Of a stretch of DNA of 64,000 nucleotides, positions 9,006 through 17,707 are shown piece after piece. The first letter of the stretch is position 1. Each line of letters opens with the position of its first letter. The notes below the pieces were generated by a model. It worked only from the letters and a program-made list of their open reading frames with translations. It was not told where the DNA came from and did no database searches. The position numbers and the translations under genes were made by a program. The DNA is from Caldilineaceae bacterium (GTDB lineage Bacteria > Chloroflexota > Anaerolineae > Caldilineales > Caldilineaceae): positions 268,291 through 332,290 of the forward strand of contig JACKBC010000002.1 in NCBI GenBank assembly GCA_020634755.1, read 5' to 3'.

Positions 9006-9632
9006 CTATGGCGCCAGGCGCTCAATACGCCAGTTCGTCTCGCTTTCACGGAAGTAGCAAAGACGGTCATGCAGCCGGTGGGGACCGCTTTGCCAAAATT
9101 CGACCAGGTTGGGGCGCACGCGATAACCACCCCAACTGGGTGGCCGCAATGGAGCCTTTTGCGCATAGGTGCGCCGCAGCTCCGACAGCCGCATTTCCAA
9201 CATTTCAATGTTCGGAATGATCTGGCTTTGCGGAGACGCCCAGGCGCCCAGACGGCTGTCCAGCGGGCGGCTGTGATAATAATCGTCCGATTCAGTGGCG
9301 CTCATCTTCTTGACAACGCCCTCAACGCGCACTTGACGGTGCTGCGCTGGCCACCAGAAAATGAGGGCGACGTTGGGGTTGCGCGTCAGCTCGCGCCCCT
9401 TGCGGCTTTGATAATCTGTGTAAAAGCAAAACCCCTGCTGGTCAAAACTGCGCATAATCACCATGCGCGCCGCGGGCTTGCCGTCTAGAGAAACGGTGGC
9501 CAGCGTCATGGCCGTGGGTTCCACAACGCCAGCATCAATGGCTGCTTGCAGCCACGCCTTAAAGAGACTAAATGGATCGGACGGCGCAAAGTTTTTACGC
9601 AGCCGCGGTTGGGATGTACGATTCGTGCTCAC
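9006..9632 (-). CDS. pdxH: pyridoxamine 5'-phosphate oxidase
   Basis: The 208-residue product matches PdxH throughout: 'DPFSLFKAWLQAAID' near the N-terminus, 'ARMVIMRSFDQQGFCFYTDY', 'SRKGRELTRNPNVAL', 'QVRVEGVVKKM' and the C-terminal 'RLHDRLCYFR...WRIERLAP'. The enzyme uses FMN and oxygen to oxidise pyridoxine or pyridoxamine 5'-phosphate to pyridoxal 5'-phosphate in the cytoplasm. Length is normal for the family. The next gene downstream is the MrfA-like helicase, and a Rieske oxygenase lies upstream. No functional tie to either neighbour is evident. Confidence 0.95.
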   Translation of the reverse strand: MSTNRTSQPRLRKNFAPSDPFSLFKAWLQAAIDAGVVEPTAMTLATVSLDGKPAARMVIMRSFDQQGFCFYTDYQSRKGRELTRNPNVALIFWWPAQHRQVRVEGVVKKMSATESDDYYHSRPLDSRLGAWASPQSQIIPNIEMLEMRLSELRRTYAQKAPLRPPSWGGYRVRPNLVEFWQSGPHRLHDRLCYFRESETNWRIERLAP

Positions 9633-9697
9633 ACGTGATATTTTCTAATTCTTTTATACGCATGACGCAAAGCAATTCAGGAAAGTCATTCTGCGCT

Positions 9698-10705
9698 CTA
9701 CCAATGGCTGGAGGCAGTCTTGCCCACCAGCCCTTCCAGCTTTTGCGCTGTCTGTTGCCCATCCTCACTTTGCATCCACTCATCCTCATAAGGCGCCACT
9801 TGGCCAGCAATGGGTAGCCCACGGCCATCCACAAAACCACGCTGACGCAATTGATAGCGACGAGCCGCAAAGATGGCGTCTTCATCGCGGATGCGGCGGG
9901 CCGAGCGCTGCATAAAGTAGCGCATAAAGGGCCAACCAAAGCGCGGAACGTTCTGAGCGGGGACGTGATAGGCTTCGTGGATTACAGAGCGGTGGGCGCT
10001 AATGGGCGTAATATGGCTTTCGATCACCGTGCCGCGCCCCAACCCCGCGTAGACTTCGTTGCGAATTTGATAGGGAGTGGGCGCCCAGATGCGCGTGCGG
10101 GTGAGCAGCGAGCGGCCAAAGGGCATTTTGTAGCCCAATTCCACCAAATGCACGTCACCCTCACGCCCTAAATGGCGGCAGTGATTAAATACAGTTGTAT
10201 GATACTCGGAGGGATGCAGGAAGTCCAAATAATTCTCCTGCACGTGATACACATCAGATTCGATGATGAGGTGAAAAGCAAAGCTTTTGGAGGGCGTGGG
10301 GCGCGCCTGCAGCGGCGGCTCGGTCATGTCCGCCACGTCCCAAGGCAGCCGCACCCAGAGGAACAGCCCGTCATCATAGGCCAAGTAGCGCGGCAGCTTT
10401 AAACCCGGCCGCGTGACGCAAGCGCCGTTGTGAAACTGCCAGCCATGCCACGGACAGGTGAGCCGACCATCGCTTTCCACGGCGCCTTCGCCCAACGGCC
10501 CGCCCCAATGGGGACAAACGGCCGAGGCGGCCTGCACTTGCGCCCCCACTGTCTGCGGTCGCCAGAACACAACTTCCTGTTCGGCCACGGTTTTCACCAG
10601 CGTGTGGCCCGGCGGCAGCGCCCGGCTCTGGGCGGCAACATACCATTGGCCGGCGTGCGGGGCTGACGCCAAGCTGGATAAGGGTCCGTTTGGGTGAGCC
10701 ATCAT
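9698..10705 (-). CDS. Rieske non-haem iron oxygenase, alpha subunit-like
   Basis: The 335-residue protein has an N-terminal Rieske [2Fe-2S] domain with Cys64-x-His66 ('CPHWGG') and Cys84-x2-His87 ('CPWHGW'). The C-terminal catalytic domain carries the mononuclear iron signature in 'NYLDFLHPSEYHTTVF' (Asp, His, His). The build resembles VanA-type demethylases and aromatic-ring oxygenases. The substrate cannot be inferred, and no reductase or ferredoxin partner gene is present in the window, so electrons must come from elsewhere. A secreted protein gene ends 1 bp upstream of its start, suggesting one transcript. Confidence 0.9.
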   Translation of the reverse strand: MMAHPNGPLSSLASAPHAGQWYVAAQSRALPPGHTLVKTVAEQEVVFWRPQTVGAQVQAASAVCPHWGGPLGEGAVESDGRLTCPWHGWQFHNGACVTRPGLKLPRYLAYDDGLFLWVRLPWDVADMTEPPLQARPTPSKSFAFHLIIESDVYHVQENYLDFLHPSEYHTTVFNHCRHLGREGDVHLVELGYKMPFGRSLLTRTRIWAPTPYQIRNEVYAGLGRGTVIESHITPISAHRSVIHEAYHVPAQNVPRFGWPFMRYFMQRSARRIRDEDAIFAARRYQLRQRGFVDGRGLPIAGQVAPYEDEWMQSEDGQQTAQKLEGLVGKTASSHW

Positions 10706-10706
10706 A

Positions 10707-11213
10707 TCACAGCGAGTTGAGCGGCAAATCGCAGCCCAACCTATCCAGTGATTGCGTGGCGGCGGTGCTGAATAGAGCAGGGCCTTGATGAATCACCCAG
10801 CCGTTTTGCCACAGCCCATCTGAATAGTAATTGACAAAGAGCAGCATGCGCTTTCCGCTTTGCTCCACCAGCGCACAGCGAACCTGCTCGGGCGGATAGG
10901 GCAGGGCAATCATATAAGTATCAGATTGCTGATAGGTAATATCAGCAGTGTACTCAAATGCGCTCGGCAAGACAAGCGGATAATCAAGTTCGCCGGTAAA
11001 GTTATATGGCTGGCCAGCGCGCACACTGTCAACGACTGCCAGATTGTGGTTGGCCGCGTATTGTTTTAGCAGGATCTGCCATTCCGGCGTGCGTTGCGCT
11101 TCGGCGGCAAAGATGGTGGTCGCGGTAATAATCACGATTACAAATGGAATGGCTATGAGTTTAACAAGTCGATTTATCATGATTTTCAGGGGAAAACGCC
11201 CAAGCGAATCCAT
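10707..11213 (-). CDS. exported protein of unknown function
   Basis: The 168-residue product has a basic N-terminus and a hydrophobic stretch 'KLIAIPFVIVIITATTIFAA' ending in an Ala-x-Ala-like site, so it is probably secreted or membrane-tethered. The ATG at 11213 is kept, but a second ATG at 11180 would give a more typical signal peptide; neither has a strong ribosome binding site. The mature part contains two cysteines and aromatic-rich segments but no family I recognise. Its stop lies 1 bp before the Rieske oxygenase start, so the two are likely cotranscribed. Confidence 0.6.
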   Translation of the reverse strand: MDSLGRFPLKIMINRLVKLIAIPFVIVIITATTIFAAEAQRTPEWQILLKQYAANHNLAVVDSVRAGQPYNFTGELDYPLVLPSAFEYTADITYQQSDTYMIALPYPPEQVRCALVEQSGKRMLLFVNYYSDGLWQNGWVIHQGPALFSTAATQSLDRLGCDLPLNSL

Positions 11214-11367
11214 TGAACTCGTGCGATTTGCTGTGGCTGGCTATTCATACGAAGTTATTTTGGTCATATATCAGATACCAGACAAAATATGAGCACTCGA
11301 TTGGTGCTTATTGTACCGAAAATAGATAGAAGATACAATTCGCCCCAAAATCCCCGGGGATGAAAGC

Positions 11368-13194
11368 TCATCGCCAGCGCCGCAACTGTTTCTTGACCTT
11401 GTCCCACAGCCCCTTTAAATAGGGCACCGTATCCGGCTGTGTGGATTGGCCGGCATAACGCACGCGTACAAACGCTTCAGTCAGCTCCTGCACGGCCTGC
11501 GCATTTTCCAATTGCGCCGCCAATTCTTCATCGGACACTTCTGACGTCGTGGCAGACGACGGAAGTATTTCCCCGTCTCTCCTGGTTCCTGAGCGCCCAC
11601 CTTGTTGGGACGTCGTAGGACTCCCTTTGTCGACTTCTTTTTGCTCCCCTTCATCTTCTTCGCGCGCGATCACGTGCTGCCGAAGCTGCTCCAGCAAACG
11701 CGGCGCATATTGGAGCGGCGTCTCTGCCGAACGGCGCGGAATGCCCGCTTTTTCGGCGCGCTGAAGCGTGGTCAAATAGAAGTAGCGCACTTGCTGATCG
11801 GGGTTCAAATTGCGCCAGCGCAGCAAATTGCCCAAGAGGCCCTGTCCCGACTCGCCATTTATTTGGCGGTTAGCGCGGGCGCGCACGCGTGCGGCCTGCC
11901 ATTCTTGATACGAGCCAAACATTTCCGCCCAGCGCGCCTGCAGCAGCGCCCAAAACTTGCGCAGCCAGGCAAAGTTCAAGCCGCGTCCGCTAAAATAGAT
12001 ATAGAGTGCATAGCCCAAAATCAGCGCCAACACGCCCCAAAAGAGCATGCCGCCCAGCCATGGCGGCACTTGTGAAGGCTCGGTGGGCGGTAAATCGAAC
12101 CGGGGGGGCGGCGCCGGCGGGGGCGCCTCAGGCTGGGCTATTGGTTCGTCTCCGGCCAGCAGCGAACCCAGCCACATGAGCAGCCCCATAAAGATCTGCA
12201 TAATCGTGAGCATGGCCATATAGATCGTGCGCAGCACGGTAGAGATCACGGTGGCCAGGTAAAATGTGCCGCCAAAGGGCATCATCCCAGCCAGAAAGCC
12301 AATGCCAAAGATGAGCCCCAATGCATACATGGGCCAGTTGCGCAGGATGCTGGCTCGGCTGGGAACCCGCTCTAGCGTCCAGCGGGCGCGCAACACGGCC
12401 AGCTGCCCTTGGCTGATCAGCGCCAGCCCCGTGAGGTAGTAGATGATAATGGCCGAAATAACGGCGGGAGAAATGTTTTGCTGCGTAATGGCAAAGAAGC
12501 TATTGCCGGCTTGGCCCACGCGCGTTCCCGCGGCCAGCAACACCAGCAGAATGCCACCGGCCAGCCAACGCGTCACAAAGCCGCCCAACACAGAGCGACG
12601 GTCGATGTAGTTGGGCGGCACTGGATCATCGGTGCTGCGCCCGGTGCGCTGACGAGCGGCGTAGAGTTCATCGGCCTGCAAGCCCATGCGCAGAAAATCG
12701 CTGGTGGTGCTGGCCGCAAAAAACCAAGCCAGCATCACAATGGCGACGCTCAGAATATAGGCCGGGTCGATGAGCGTTTCCATGGGGCGCGTTAAAAATG
12801 CATCTAGGGGCGGCAGATACCCAATAGTGAGCCAGGTGGTGACGCGCGTAATGGCCAAAATAAGGGCAAACTCCGCCGCGCGAATGCCGCTGTTGCGGCG
12901 CATGCGTTGCTCCGGCTGCGCCAGCCACGTTGTAGAGATGCAGCCGATCAGTGCGGATGCAATGCCCAAAAAGACCATAACGCCCGTATAGGCAATGGGT
13001 ATACCGCTAAATGCATGACGCAGAAACGCAATCAGCGCCACCACCATGCAGCCGGCCATGACAGCAATTAACATGGGGCGCAGAATCGAGGTGAGCCACG
13101 GCTGGTCAAACTGCACCTTGGATTCGTCGGCCTCTATTGCGGCATCAACCTCACTTGAAGCAGCCTGCGCTGCATTAATATCTATCGCGTCCAT
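11368..13194 (-). CDS. multi-pass membrane protein with C-terminal DUF4129 domain
   Basis: The 608-residue protein has about eight hydrophobic segments in its first 420 residues, a Pro-rich loop ('PEAPPPAPPP'), and a cytoplasmic C-terminal part with 'VRYFYLTTLQRAEKAG' and 'TPLQYAPRL', the DUF4129 pattern. In the common MoxR-DUF58-TgpA clusters DUF4129 is fused to a transglutaminase-like domain; no transglutaminase Cys-His-Asp pattern is visible here. A low-complexity acidic stretch lies between the DUF4129 core and the C-terminal helix. Downstream of the DUF58 gene, so the third gene of the operon. Confidence 0.8.
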   Translation of the reverse strand: MDAIDINAAQAASSEVDAAIEADESKVQFDQPWLTSILRPMLIAVMAGCMVVALIAFLRHAFSGIPIAYTGVMVFLGIASALIGCISTTWLAQPEQRMRRNSGIRAAEFALILAITRVTTWLTIGYLPPLDAFLTRPMETLIDPAYILSVAIVMLAWFFAASTTSDFLRMGLQADELYAARQRTGRSTDDPVPPNYIDRRSVLGGFVTRWLAGGILLVLLAAGTRVGQAGNSFFAITQQNISPAVISAIIIYYLTGLALISQGQLAVLRARWTLERVPSRASILRNWPMYALGLIFGIGFLAGMMPFGGTFYLATVISTVLRTIYMAMLTIMQIFMGLLMWLGSLLAGDEPIAQPEAPPPAPPPRFDLPPTEPSQVPPWLGGMLFWGVLALILGYALYIYFSGRGLNFAWLRKFWALLQARWAEMFGSYQEWQAARVRARANRQINGESGQGLLGNLLRWRNLNPDQQVRYFYLTTLQRAEKAGIPRRSAETPLQYAPRLLEQLRQHVIAREEDEGEQKEVDKGSPTTSQQGGRSGTRRDGEILPSSATTSEVSDEELAAQLENAQAVQELTEAFVRVRYAGQSTQPDTVPYLKGLWDKVKKQLRRWR

Positions 13195-13202
13195 ATTCTA
13201 AT

Positions 13203-13267
13203 CTCACCCTGCCACTCCTTCACCTCGCCACTCCTTCACCTCGCCACTCCGCCATTCCGCCACCTCA
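13203..13267. repeat. imperfect short tandem repeat between DUF4129 and DUF58 genes
   Basis: Near-repeats of CACTCCTTCACCTCGC fill the gap between the two coding regions and run to the DUF58 stop codon. This kind of low-complexity spacer recurs at other gene boundaries in the window, for example the (T)AGGGAGTAGG-type words around 6205 and 14475-14555. Confidence 0.7.
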
Positions 13268-14461
13268 TCACCCCTGCGCCGCCATCTCGTGCAAATCCTT
13301 TTCCCATACCGAGCGATAGAGCTGTACGCCCAGCCGCTCGCCCTGCGCCTGCATCTGCTTGAAATTGGGGTCGGGCGCGCAGACCAGCGCCACAATATTG
13401 GAGCCGCGGCGATAGGCATTATGCAGCGTCCACAGGGCCCGCTCATCCACATTGGGCGTGACCACCACCAGCGTGGAGCCCCAATCTAAATTAGCCAGTT
13501 GCGGCGGCAGCCAGTCGGCCAGCGTCGGTTCTACTTCGTGCATCTGAATGCGCGCCAACAACCCCAAAATGCTCATCAAGTGGCCACGGCCGTTGCGCGC
13601 CGGAATGGGGTTGGCAATCCTGCCGGCCAGCGGATCCAGCCCATTGGTGATCAACCCCACTTGCTGGCGCTGAATAGTCACAATGTGGCTGGCGACCGAT
13701 GCCGCAACCGTCACGGCCCATTCGCTACTGCCCACGGCGCCGCTAATGGGATAGGCATTCTTGTTGAGATCCAGCACCACGGTGACATTGAGCGCAATGG
13801 CAGGTTGAAACTTTTTGACCTGCAGCACATCCTCACGGGCGGTGGCTTTCCAGTGAATGTTGCGCAGACTATCGCCCGGCGTGTAATCGCGCACGCCGGC
13901 CAGACGCGTCGGATCTTCATAAAGACGCTGGCGCGAGGCTTGCGACCCAAAGGGGGAGCGGCTGGGCAACCCCAGCTTTTCCAGGGCGAAGACGCGTGGA
14001 TACACGGTGAGGTGCACAGGCCGCGTCTCTTGCCAACCGGCATCCACAAAGCCAAACAGATCGCCGGTATTCAGCCGCAGCGGACCAATGGGATAGTAGC
14101 CCCGCTTGGAGCAGCGCAATGTGTATGGATAGACCGTCTGGGCTTTGCCTGGCACGCTGACCACCGAACGATAATTTTGCTGATCGAGCAGGTCAAACGG
14201 CACCGTCTCCTGAATATGCAGCCAGGGCAGCGGCAGCCAGCTCAAGTTGTTGAGCTGCACCTTGCCATCGACCGTTTCACCGGCAAACGCAAATAGATTC
14301 AGCTCGCGCTGAATCTCAACGTGGCTCAAGCTGCGGCGCACCCACCAGTGGCTAAACAGCCAGATGCCGCCCACCACATAGGCCAAATAGTAGACCCAAT
14401 CCATGCGAAAGAGGGCAGCAATGGCAAAGAGCACCAGCAGCGCCCAGAAGATGTTGAACAT
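13268..14461 (-). CDS. DUF58 domain protein
   Basis: The 397-residue protein has two N-terminal membrane helices, a beta-rich middle ('RGYYPIGPLRLNTGDLFGF') and the DUF58 core with 'GVRDYTPGDSLRNIHWK', followed by 'TAREDVLQVKKF'. DUF58 proteins are regularly encoded next to MoxR ATPases and are thought to have a von Willebrand-like fold; they are implicated in chaperone-like assembly of membrane or periplasmic complexes. Here the gene lies between moxR (93 bp upstream) and the DUF4129 gene, the usual order. Confidence 0.92.
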   Translation of the reverse strand: MFNIFWALLVLFAIAALFRMDWVYYLAYVVGGIWLFSHWWVRRSLSHVEIQRELNLFAFAGETVDGKVQLNNLSWLPLPWLHIQETVPFDLLDQQNYRSVVSVPGKAQTVYPYTLRCSKRGYYPIGPLRLNTGDLFGFVDAGWQETRPVHLTVYPRVFALEKLGLPSRSPFGSQASRQRLYEDPTRLAGVRDYTPGDSLRNIHWKATAREDVLQVKKFQPAIALNVTVVLDLNKNAYPISGAVGSSEWAVTVAASVASHIVTIQRQQVGLITNGLDPLAGRIANPIPARNGRGHLMSILGLLARIQMHEVEPTLADWLPPQLANLDWGSTLVVVTPNVDERALWTLHNAYRRGSNIVALVCAPDPNFKQMQAQGERLGVQLYRSVWEKDLHEMAAQG

Positions 14462-14553
14462 GTGTGTACTTTATGGGTTGGGGAGTAGGAAGTAGGGATT
14501 AAGGATTAGGCAAAGAGTCATCGCCATTCCGCCTAATCCCTACTCCTTACTCC
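14462..14553. repeat. low-complexity spacer with imperfect inverted repeat
   Basis: GGGAGTAGGAAGTAGGGATT on one side and AATCCCTACTCCTTACTCCC on the other form an imperfect hairpin across about 80 bp between moxR and the DUF58 gene. Similar AGTAGGGAGTAGG words occur near 6207. Confidence 0.6.
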
Positions 14554-15501
14554 CTAAGCAATTTCGCCCAAATCCAGCGGTGTTTTCTCAAGAATCTCAC
14601 CGACAATGGCTTCCGACGTGCGGTTGCGCAGAGCGCTCTCCGGGCGCACAATGCAGCGGTGCGGCATGACCAGCGGCGCCATGGCCTGTACATCATCGGG
14701 CAGTACATAATCGCGGCCCCGGATGGCGGCGCGCGCTTGGGCGCTGCGATAGAGCGCCAGCGAACCGCGCGGACTGACGCCCAGAGCGAGCTCATCATGC
14801 TTACGAGTGGCCTGCACCAGCGCCACAATATAGTTGCGCAGGCTGTCATCCACACGCACCTGCCAAATCTGTTCGGCCAACTGCGGCGCCGTCGATGCAT
14901 CGACAATGCTTTCTAAATTTTCAATGGGGTGCCGCTGGCGCAGGTTGAGCAGCATGGCGCTCTCCTGCTCTGCCGAGAGATAGCCCAGATGCATCTTAAA
15001 GAGAAAGCGGTCGAGCTGGGCTTCCGGCAGCGGAAAAGTGCCTTCGTATTCGACCGGATTTTGGGTGGCCAACACCAAAAAAGGGCGCGGCAGGCTGCGC
15101 GTCACGCCATCCACCGTCACCTGGCGTTCCCCCATACATTCGAGCAAAGCGGCCTGCGTGCGCGGTGTGGCCCGGTTGATCTCATCGGTCAGCAGAATGT
15201 GCGTAAAGGCGGGCCCAGGGACAAACTGGAAATGACGCGTCTCTTGGTTAAAGATGCTGACACCGGTCACATCACTGGGCAACAAATCCGGCGTACACTG
15301 CAGACGGCGAAAGTCCACCCCGAGGCTGGTAGCTAATGCCCGCGCCATCATCGTCTTGCCCACCCCTGGCACATCCTCCAACAGCACATGGCCCTCACAG
15401 AGCAGGGCAATAATGAGATTTTCCACCACCTCTGCCTTGCCCACAATTACTTTCTCCACATTCTCTATGATTTGGTGGGCAAAGCTTTGAATATCTTCCA
15501 T
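14554..15501 (-). CDS. MoxR family AAA+ ATPase
   Basis: The 315-residue ATPase has Walker A 'DVPGVGKT' at 43-50, Walker B 'ILLTDEINRA', sensor 'LATQNPVEYEGTFPLPEAQLDRF' region and the C-terminal lid domain. It is complete for the MoxR family (about 310-330 residues). MoxR proteins are believed to act as ATP-driven chaperones for partner complexes, often with VWA or DUF58 proteins; the next gene is a DUF58 protein, which supports that role. It is the first gene of the minus-strand operon reaching to 11368, with about 230 bp of upstream non-coding DNA for its promoter. Confidence 0.93.
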   Translation of the reverse strand: MEDIQSFAHQIIENVEKVIVGKAEVVENLIIALLCEGHVLLEDVPGVGKTMMARALATSLGVDFRRLQCTPDLLPSDVTGVSIFNQETRHFQFVPGPAFTHILLTDEINRATPRTQAALLECMGERQVTVDGVTRSLPRPFLVLATQNPVEYEGTFPLPEAQLDRFLFKMHLGYLSAEQESAMLLNLRQRHPIENLESIVDASTAPQLAEQIWQVRVDDSLRNYIVALVQATRKHDELALGVSPRGSLALYRSAQARAAIRGRDYVLPDDVQAMAPLVMPHRCIVRPESALRNRTSEAIVGEILEKTPLDLGEIA

Positions 15502-15687
15502 GCGGTTTCCGTTCTGTCAATTGGGGTTGGATGGTTGTTGGGACTATTGTAACCCAAATGGAGAATGTCGTCTAACAAAGAAAGCGGAATCGAAGAGAGC
15601 ATCTAGCAGGATAGCTAGGTGCACTGCACGAACCGCTGAAAACTGCGAAACTCTTTATAGGCGGTAATGCCAAAAACAGAATTTTCT

Positions 15688-15716
15688 TTGACGATTTTGC
15701 GCCGCTGTGATATTTT
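15688..15716 (+). promoter_or_regulatory. sigma70-type promoter of the first tRNA-Arg
   Basis: TTGACG at 15688-15693 and TATTTT at 15711-15716 are separated by exactly 17 bp. The -10 box ends 17 bp before the tRNA. The second tRNA-Arg copy at 17608 has no comparable promoter. Confidence 0.7.
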
Positions 15717-15733
15717 TATGACTGTTTCAAACT

Positions 15734-15806
15734 GCCCCCTTAGCTCAGAGGATAGAGCGTGGGTTTCCTAAACCCTGCGTCCCAGGTTCGAGTCCTGGAG
15801 GGGGCG
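15734..15806 (+). tRNA. tRNA-Arg (anticodon CCU)
   Basis: The 73-nt sequence folds into a full cloverleaf: acceptor stem GCCCCCT/AGGGGGC, D-stem GCTC/GAGC, anticodon loop TTCCTAA with anticodon CCT, T-stem CCAGG/CCTGG with loop TTCGAGT, and discriminator G. CCA is not encoded. A good promoter precedes it. tRNA genes of this kind are frequent integration sites, and an integrase remnant begins 63 bp downstream. Confidence 0.95.
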
Positions 15807-15823
15807 CTATTTAGGAGAAAGAG

Positions 15824-15868
15824 AACGCTTTTGAATGAACTTTTTGGTTCATTCGAGGGCGTTTTTTT
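15824..15868 (+). terminator. terminator after tRNA-Arg
   Basis: Outer stem AACGC/GCGTT and inner stem GAATGAAC (15833-15840) with GTTCATTC (15847-15854) are followed by a run of seven T. The integrase-like ATG begins 1 nt after the T-run. Confidence 0.8.
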
Positions 15869-15869
15869 C

Positions 15870-16103
15870 ATGCCTGACTCGGGGTTCCTCTTAATTGACT
15901 GCCTTGACCTTTTCCTCTTGGATAGGCGAGCCCAAAACCTGGCTGATAAATCGATAGATATCTACCGGCGACGGCTGCGGGGCTTTGTTCTCTGGTGCAC
16001 AGAGAATGATCTGCAGTTCATTACTATTGTAACCTCTACTATGTTGGTTAGCGCCATGCCTCCACAGTTCCGGCGCCGACCTGGTCACCACTTTCGGGAG
16101 TAG
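15870..16103 (+). pseudogene. remnant of a tyrosine recombinase (N-terminal core-binding domain)
   Basis: From ATG 15870 the frame encodes 77 residues. 'LFLLDRRAQNLADKSIDIYR' followed by 'RRLRGFVLWC' matches the N-terminal SAM-like DNA-binding domain of tyrosine integrases, where 'xxxRxxxLSxxTIxxYRxxLxxF' is typical. After about residue 50 the similarity fades ('TSTMLVSAMPPQFRRRP') and the frame stops, with no catalytic domain containing the Arg-His-Tyr residues. It is therefore a truncated, probably dead gene. Its position directly after tRNA-Arg is where an element's integrase normally lies. A second paralogous remnant is at 17755. Confidence 0.7.
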
Positions 16104-16113
16104 TGAACGCAAA

Positions 16114-16164
16114 GATGGGACCGGAGCGCCATATCAAAACCTAGTTGACGCTTCCGGTCCCATC
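16114..16164 (-). terminator. hairpin downstream of the SH3 protein gene
   Basis: GATGGGACCGGA-GCG (16114-16128) pairs with CGC-T-TCCGGTCCCATC (16149-16164), leaving one bulged base. It lies 70 bp past the stop codon of the minus-strand SH3 gene. The T-run after it is poor, so the terminator role is tentative. Confidence 0.5.
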
Positions 16165-16233
16165 ACAATATGAGCATTTGATTCTTTTTGTGGCTTCAAG
16201 CAATTGGTTAACTGAGTATCATAGGCATGAGAG

Positions 16234-17223
16234 CTACTTGGTCATCACTGGATGAATATACTTGTTATCGGTTATGTCAAACACATTTGTTGCAATGAAC
16301 CCATCAAAATTGATAGCGTCAATCAGGTCACGCTTATACACCGCCTTGAGGACAATATCCTCAGAAGTATTGCCGAGTGTATCAACGAGCGACATTGTTC
16401 CGAAGAACATAATATCGTTGTATCTTCCGGCATAATTCTTTTGGGCGAACTCAAGAATACTCGATATGTCATATGCTGCTCCCCGTATGATAGATGGACC
16501 ATCCCAGCCGTCATTTAGAGCATAGTCAATTCTTATGTTATATGTTCCACTTGCGCCATTGTCGCCTAGATATAGAATAACATCAACGACGGGATCGCCC
16601 ACTCCTTCTCTGTTAGACTTTAGCTTTCGCTCTATAAAATCTATCAGGCCGCCAAATTCTTGCTCTGGTGATCGTGTGGGCGCTGGAGTCACTGTGGACG
16701 CTGGCGTTATTTCGGGAATCACGTTTGCTTCATCTTCGATGTCAATCAAAAAGGCCGCAACCCAGTCTCCTGTACTTAGCTTGTACCAATCGCCATTTTT
16801 GAATACGATGATTACCTTCTGGCCACTCTTGACGCTCCCTGTAACGCCATAATTTGTTCCAGGCCCACCTCGCAGGTTTGCATCCCGGTTAACAACACCT
16901 TCGGCGCTAATTGTGCTTTTTGGCGTGACGGTTGGCTTGTTAGTTGCAAAACTGGCTGTCTCCGTAGGAGTTGGGGTTGCCTCGTCAGAATCCAGTGTCA
17001 CGCCCGTTGACAGAGAACGCCGAGAAATCTCTACTGTTGCGCCACTGCGATTGATGGTTGCATTAGTAATATCCCCATTGGGGAAAAGATCAAACGATAG
17101 TTCAATATCGCGCCCGAACCCTACTTCGACGGTGAAAGTGATTCGCTCCTGAGCCATCGCACTCAACGGAATCATGACACATAGGATAGCAATAATAATT
17201 CCAAATGCATACTTCTTAAACAC
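16234..17223 (-). CDS. exported protein with bacterial SH3 domain
   Basis: The 329-residue product has a clear signal peptide ('FGIIIAILCVMIPLSAMA' with a QE after the cleavage site). A Thr/Pro-rich linker (about 80-105) leads to a bacterial SH3 (SH3b) domain at about 112-165 containing 'DANLRGGPGTNYGVTG' and 'GDWYKLSTGDWVA'. A second Pro/Thr linker is followed by a C-terminal domain of about 140 residues that I do not recognise. SH3b domains often bind cell-wall peptides, so a cell-envelope location is likely. The gene is AT-richer than its chromosomal neighbours and sits between two tRNA-Arg copies, so I infer it is cargo of an integrated element. Confidence 0.85.
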   Translation of the reverse strand: MFKKYAFGIIIAILCVMIPLSAMAQERITFTVEVGFGRDIELSFDLFPNGDITNATINRSGATVEISRRSLSTGVTLDSDEATPTPTETASFATNKPTVTPKSTISAEGVVNRDANLRGGPGTNYGVTGSVKSGQKVIIVFKNGDWYKLSTGDWVAAFLIDIEDEANVIPEITPASTVTPAPTRSPEQEFGGLIDFIERKLKSNREGVGDPVVDVILYLGDNGASGTYNIRIDYALNDGWDGPSIIRGAAYDISSILEFAQKNYAGRYNDIMFFGTMSLVDTLGNTSEDIVLKAVYKRDLIDAINFDGFIATNVFDITDNKYIHPVMTK

Positions 17224-17607
17224 AATTTACTCCTATTCTATTTTAAACGTATTTGATATATGCATGAATGAGTGACTTGCTCCTTAATAAGATAGCTGAA
17301 TTGTGTTGCCAGAAGTCGCTCGCAAGAAAATGGTCTAGCGGTTATTATTCCAAATCGGCTTGTTGCCTTACTTGAAGCCGGATTGAAACAGCAATTAATC
17401 AAGAGTTAAAGGGCATACATCTGAGCAGGGAATGTTGGTGAAAATCCCAAGAATTACTTGCTATATTATCAAGACTTTCGTGAAGAACTCTTACACTTTG
17501 TTTACAATTTGGGAGGCAAAAAGCCCGGTCGGTAGTTCCCATCACTTTTATCAGACAAGGTATTTCGTCACTGAAAAGCCTGCTCAAAAGCGTCATTACC
17601 ACTATAC
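17224..17607. other. 384-bp AT-rich gap before the second tRNA-Arg copy
   Basis: Non-coding sequence upstream of the SH3 gene, which must contain its promoter (reading left). No ORF with family features was seen. Composition is clearly more AT-rich than the regions left of 15.7 kb and right of 18.8 kb. Confidence 0.5.
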
Positions 17608-17680
17608 GGCTCCTTAGCTCAGAGGATAGAGCGTGGGTTTCCTAAACCCTGCGTCCAAGGTTCGACTCCTGGAGGGGGCG
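17608..17680 (+). tRNA. degenerate second copy of tRNA-Arg (CCU), probably an attachment-site duplicate
   Basis: The central 45 nt, from the end of the acceptor stem through the anticodon arm, are identical to the tRNA at 15734. The 5' end is GGCTCCT instead of GCCCCCT, which leaves a G-G clash at acceptor pair 2 and a wobble at pair 4. The T-stem is CAAGG/CCTGG with one mismatch. No promoter is evident upstream. This looks like a pseudo-tRNA that marks the right end (attR) of an element inserted at the functional copy, although residual function cannot be excluded. Confidence 0.75.
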
Positions 17681-17707
17681 CCTGTAATTAAATTTATTCA
17701 GGAATGA

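Noticed and set aside
13203..13267. Possible CRISPR array
   Set aside because: Repeats are adjacent and degenerate with no unique spacers; no cas genes are in the window.
13499..14296. 265-codon plus-strand frame
   Set aside because: Antisense to the DUF58 gene, with low-complexity composition.
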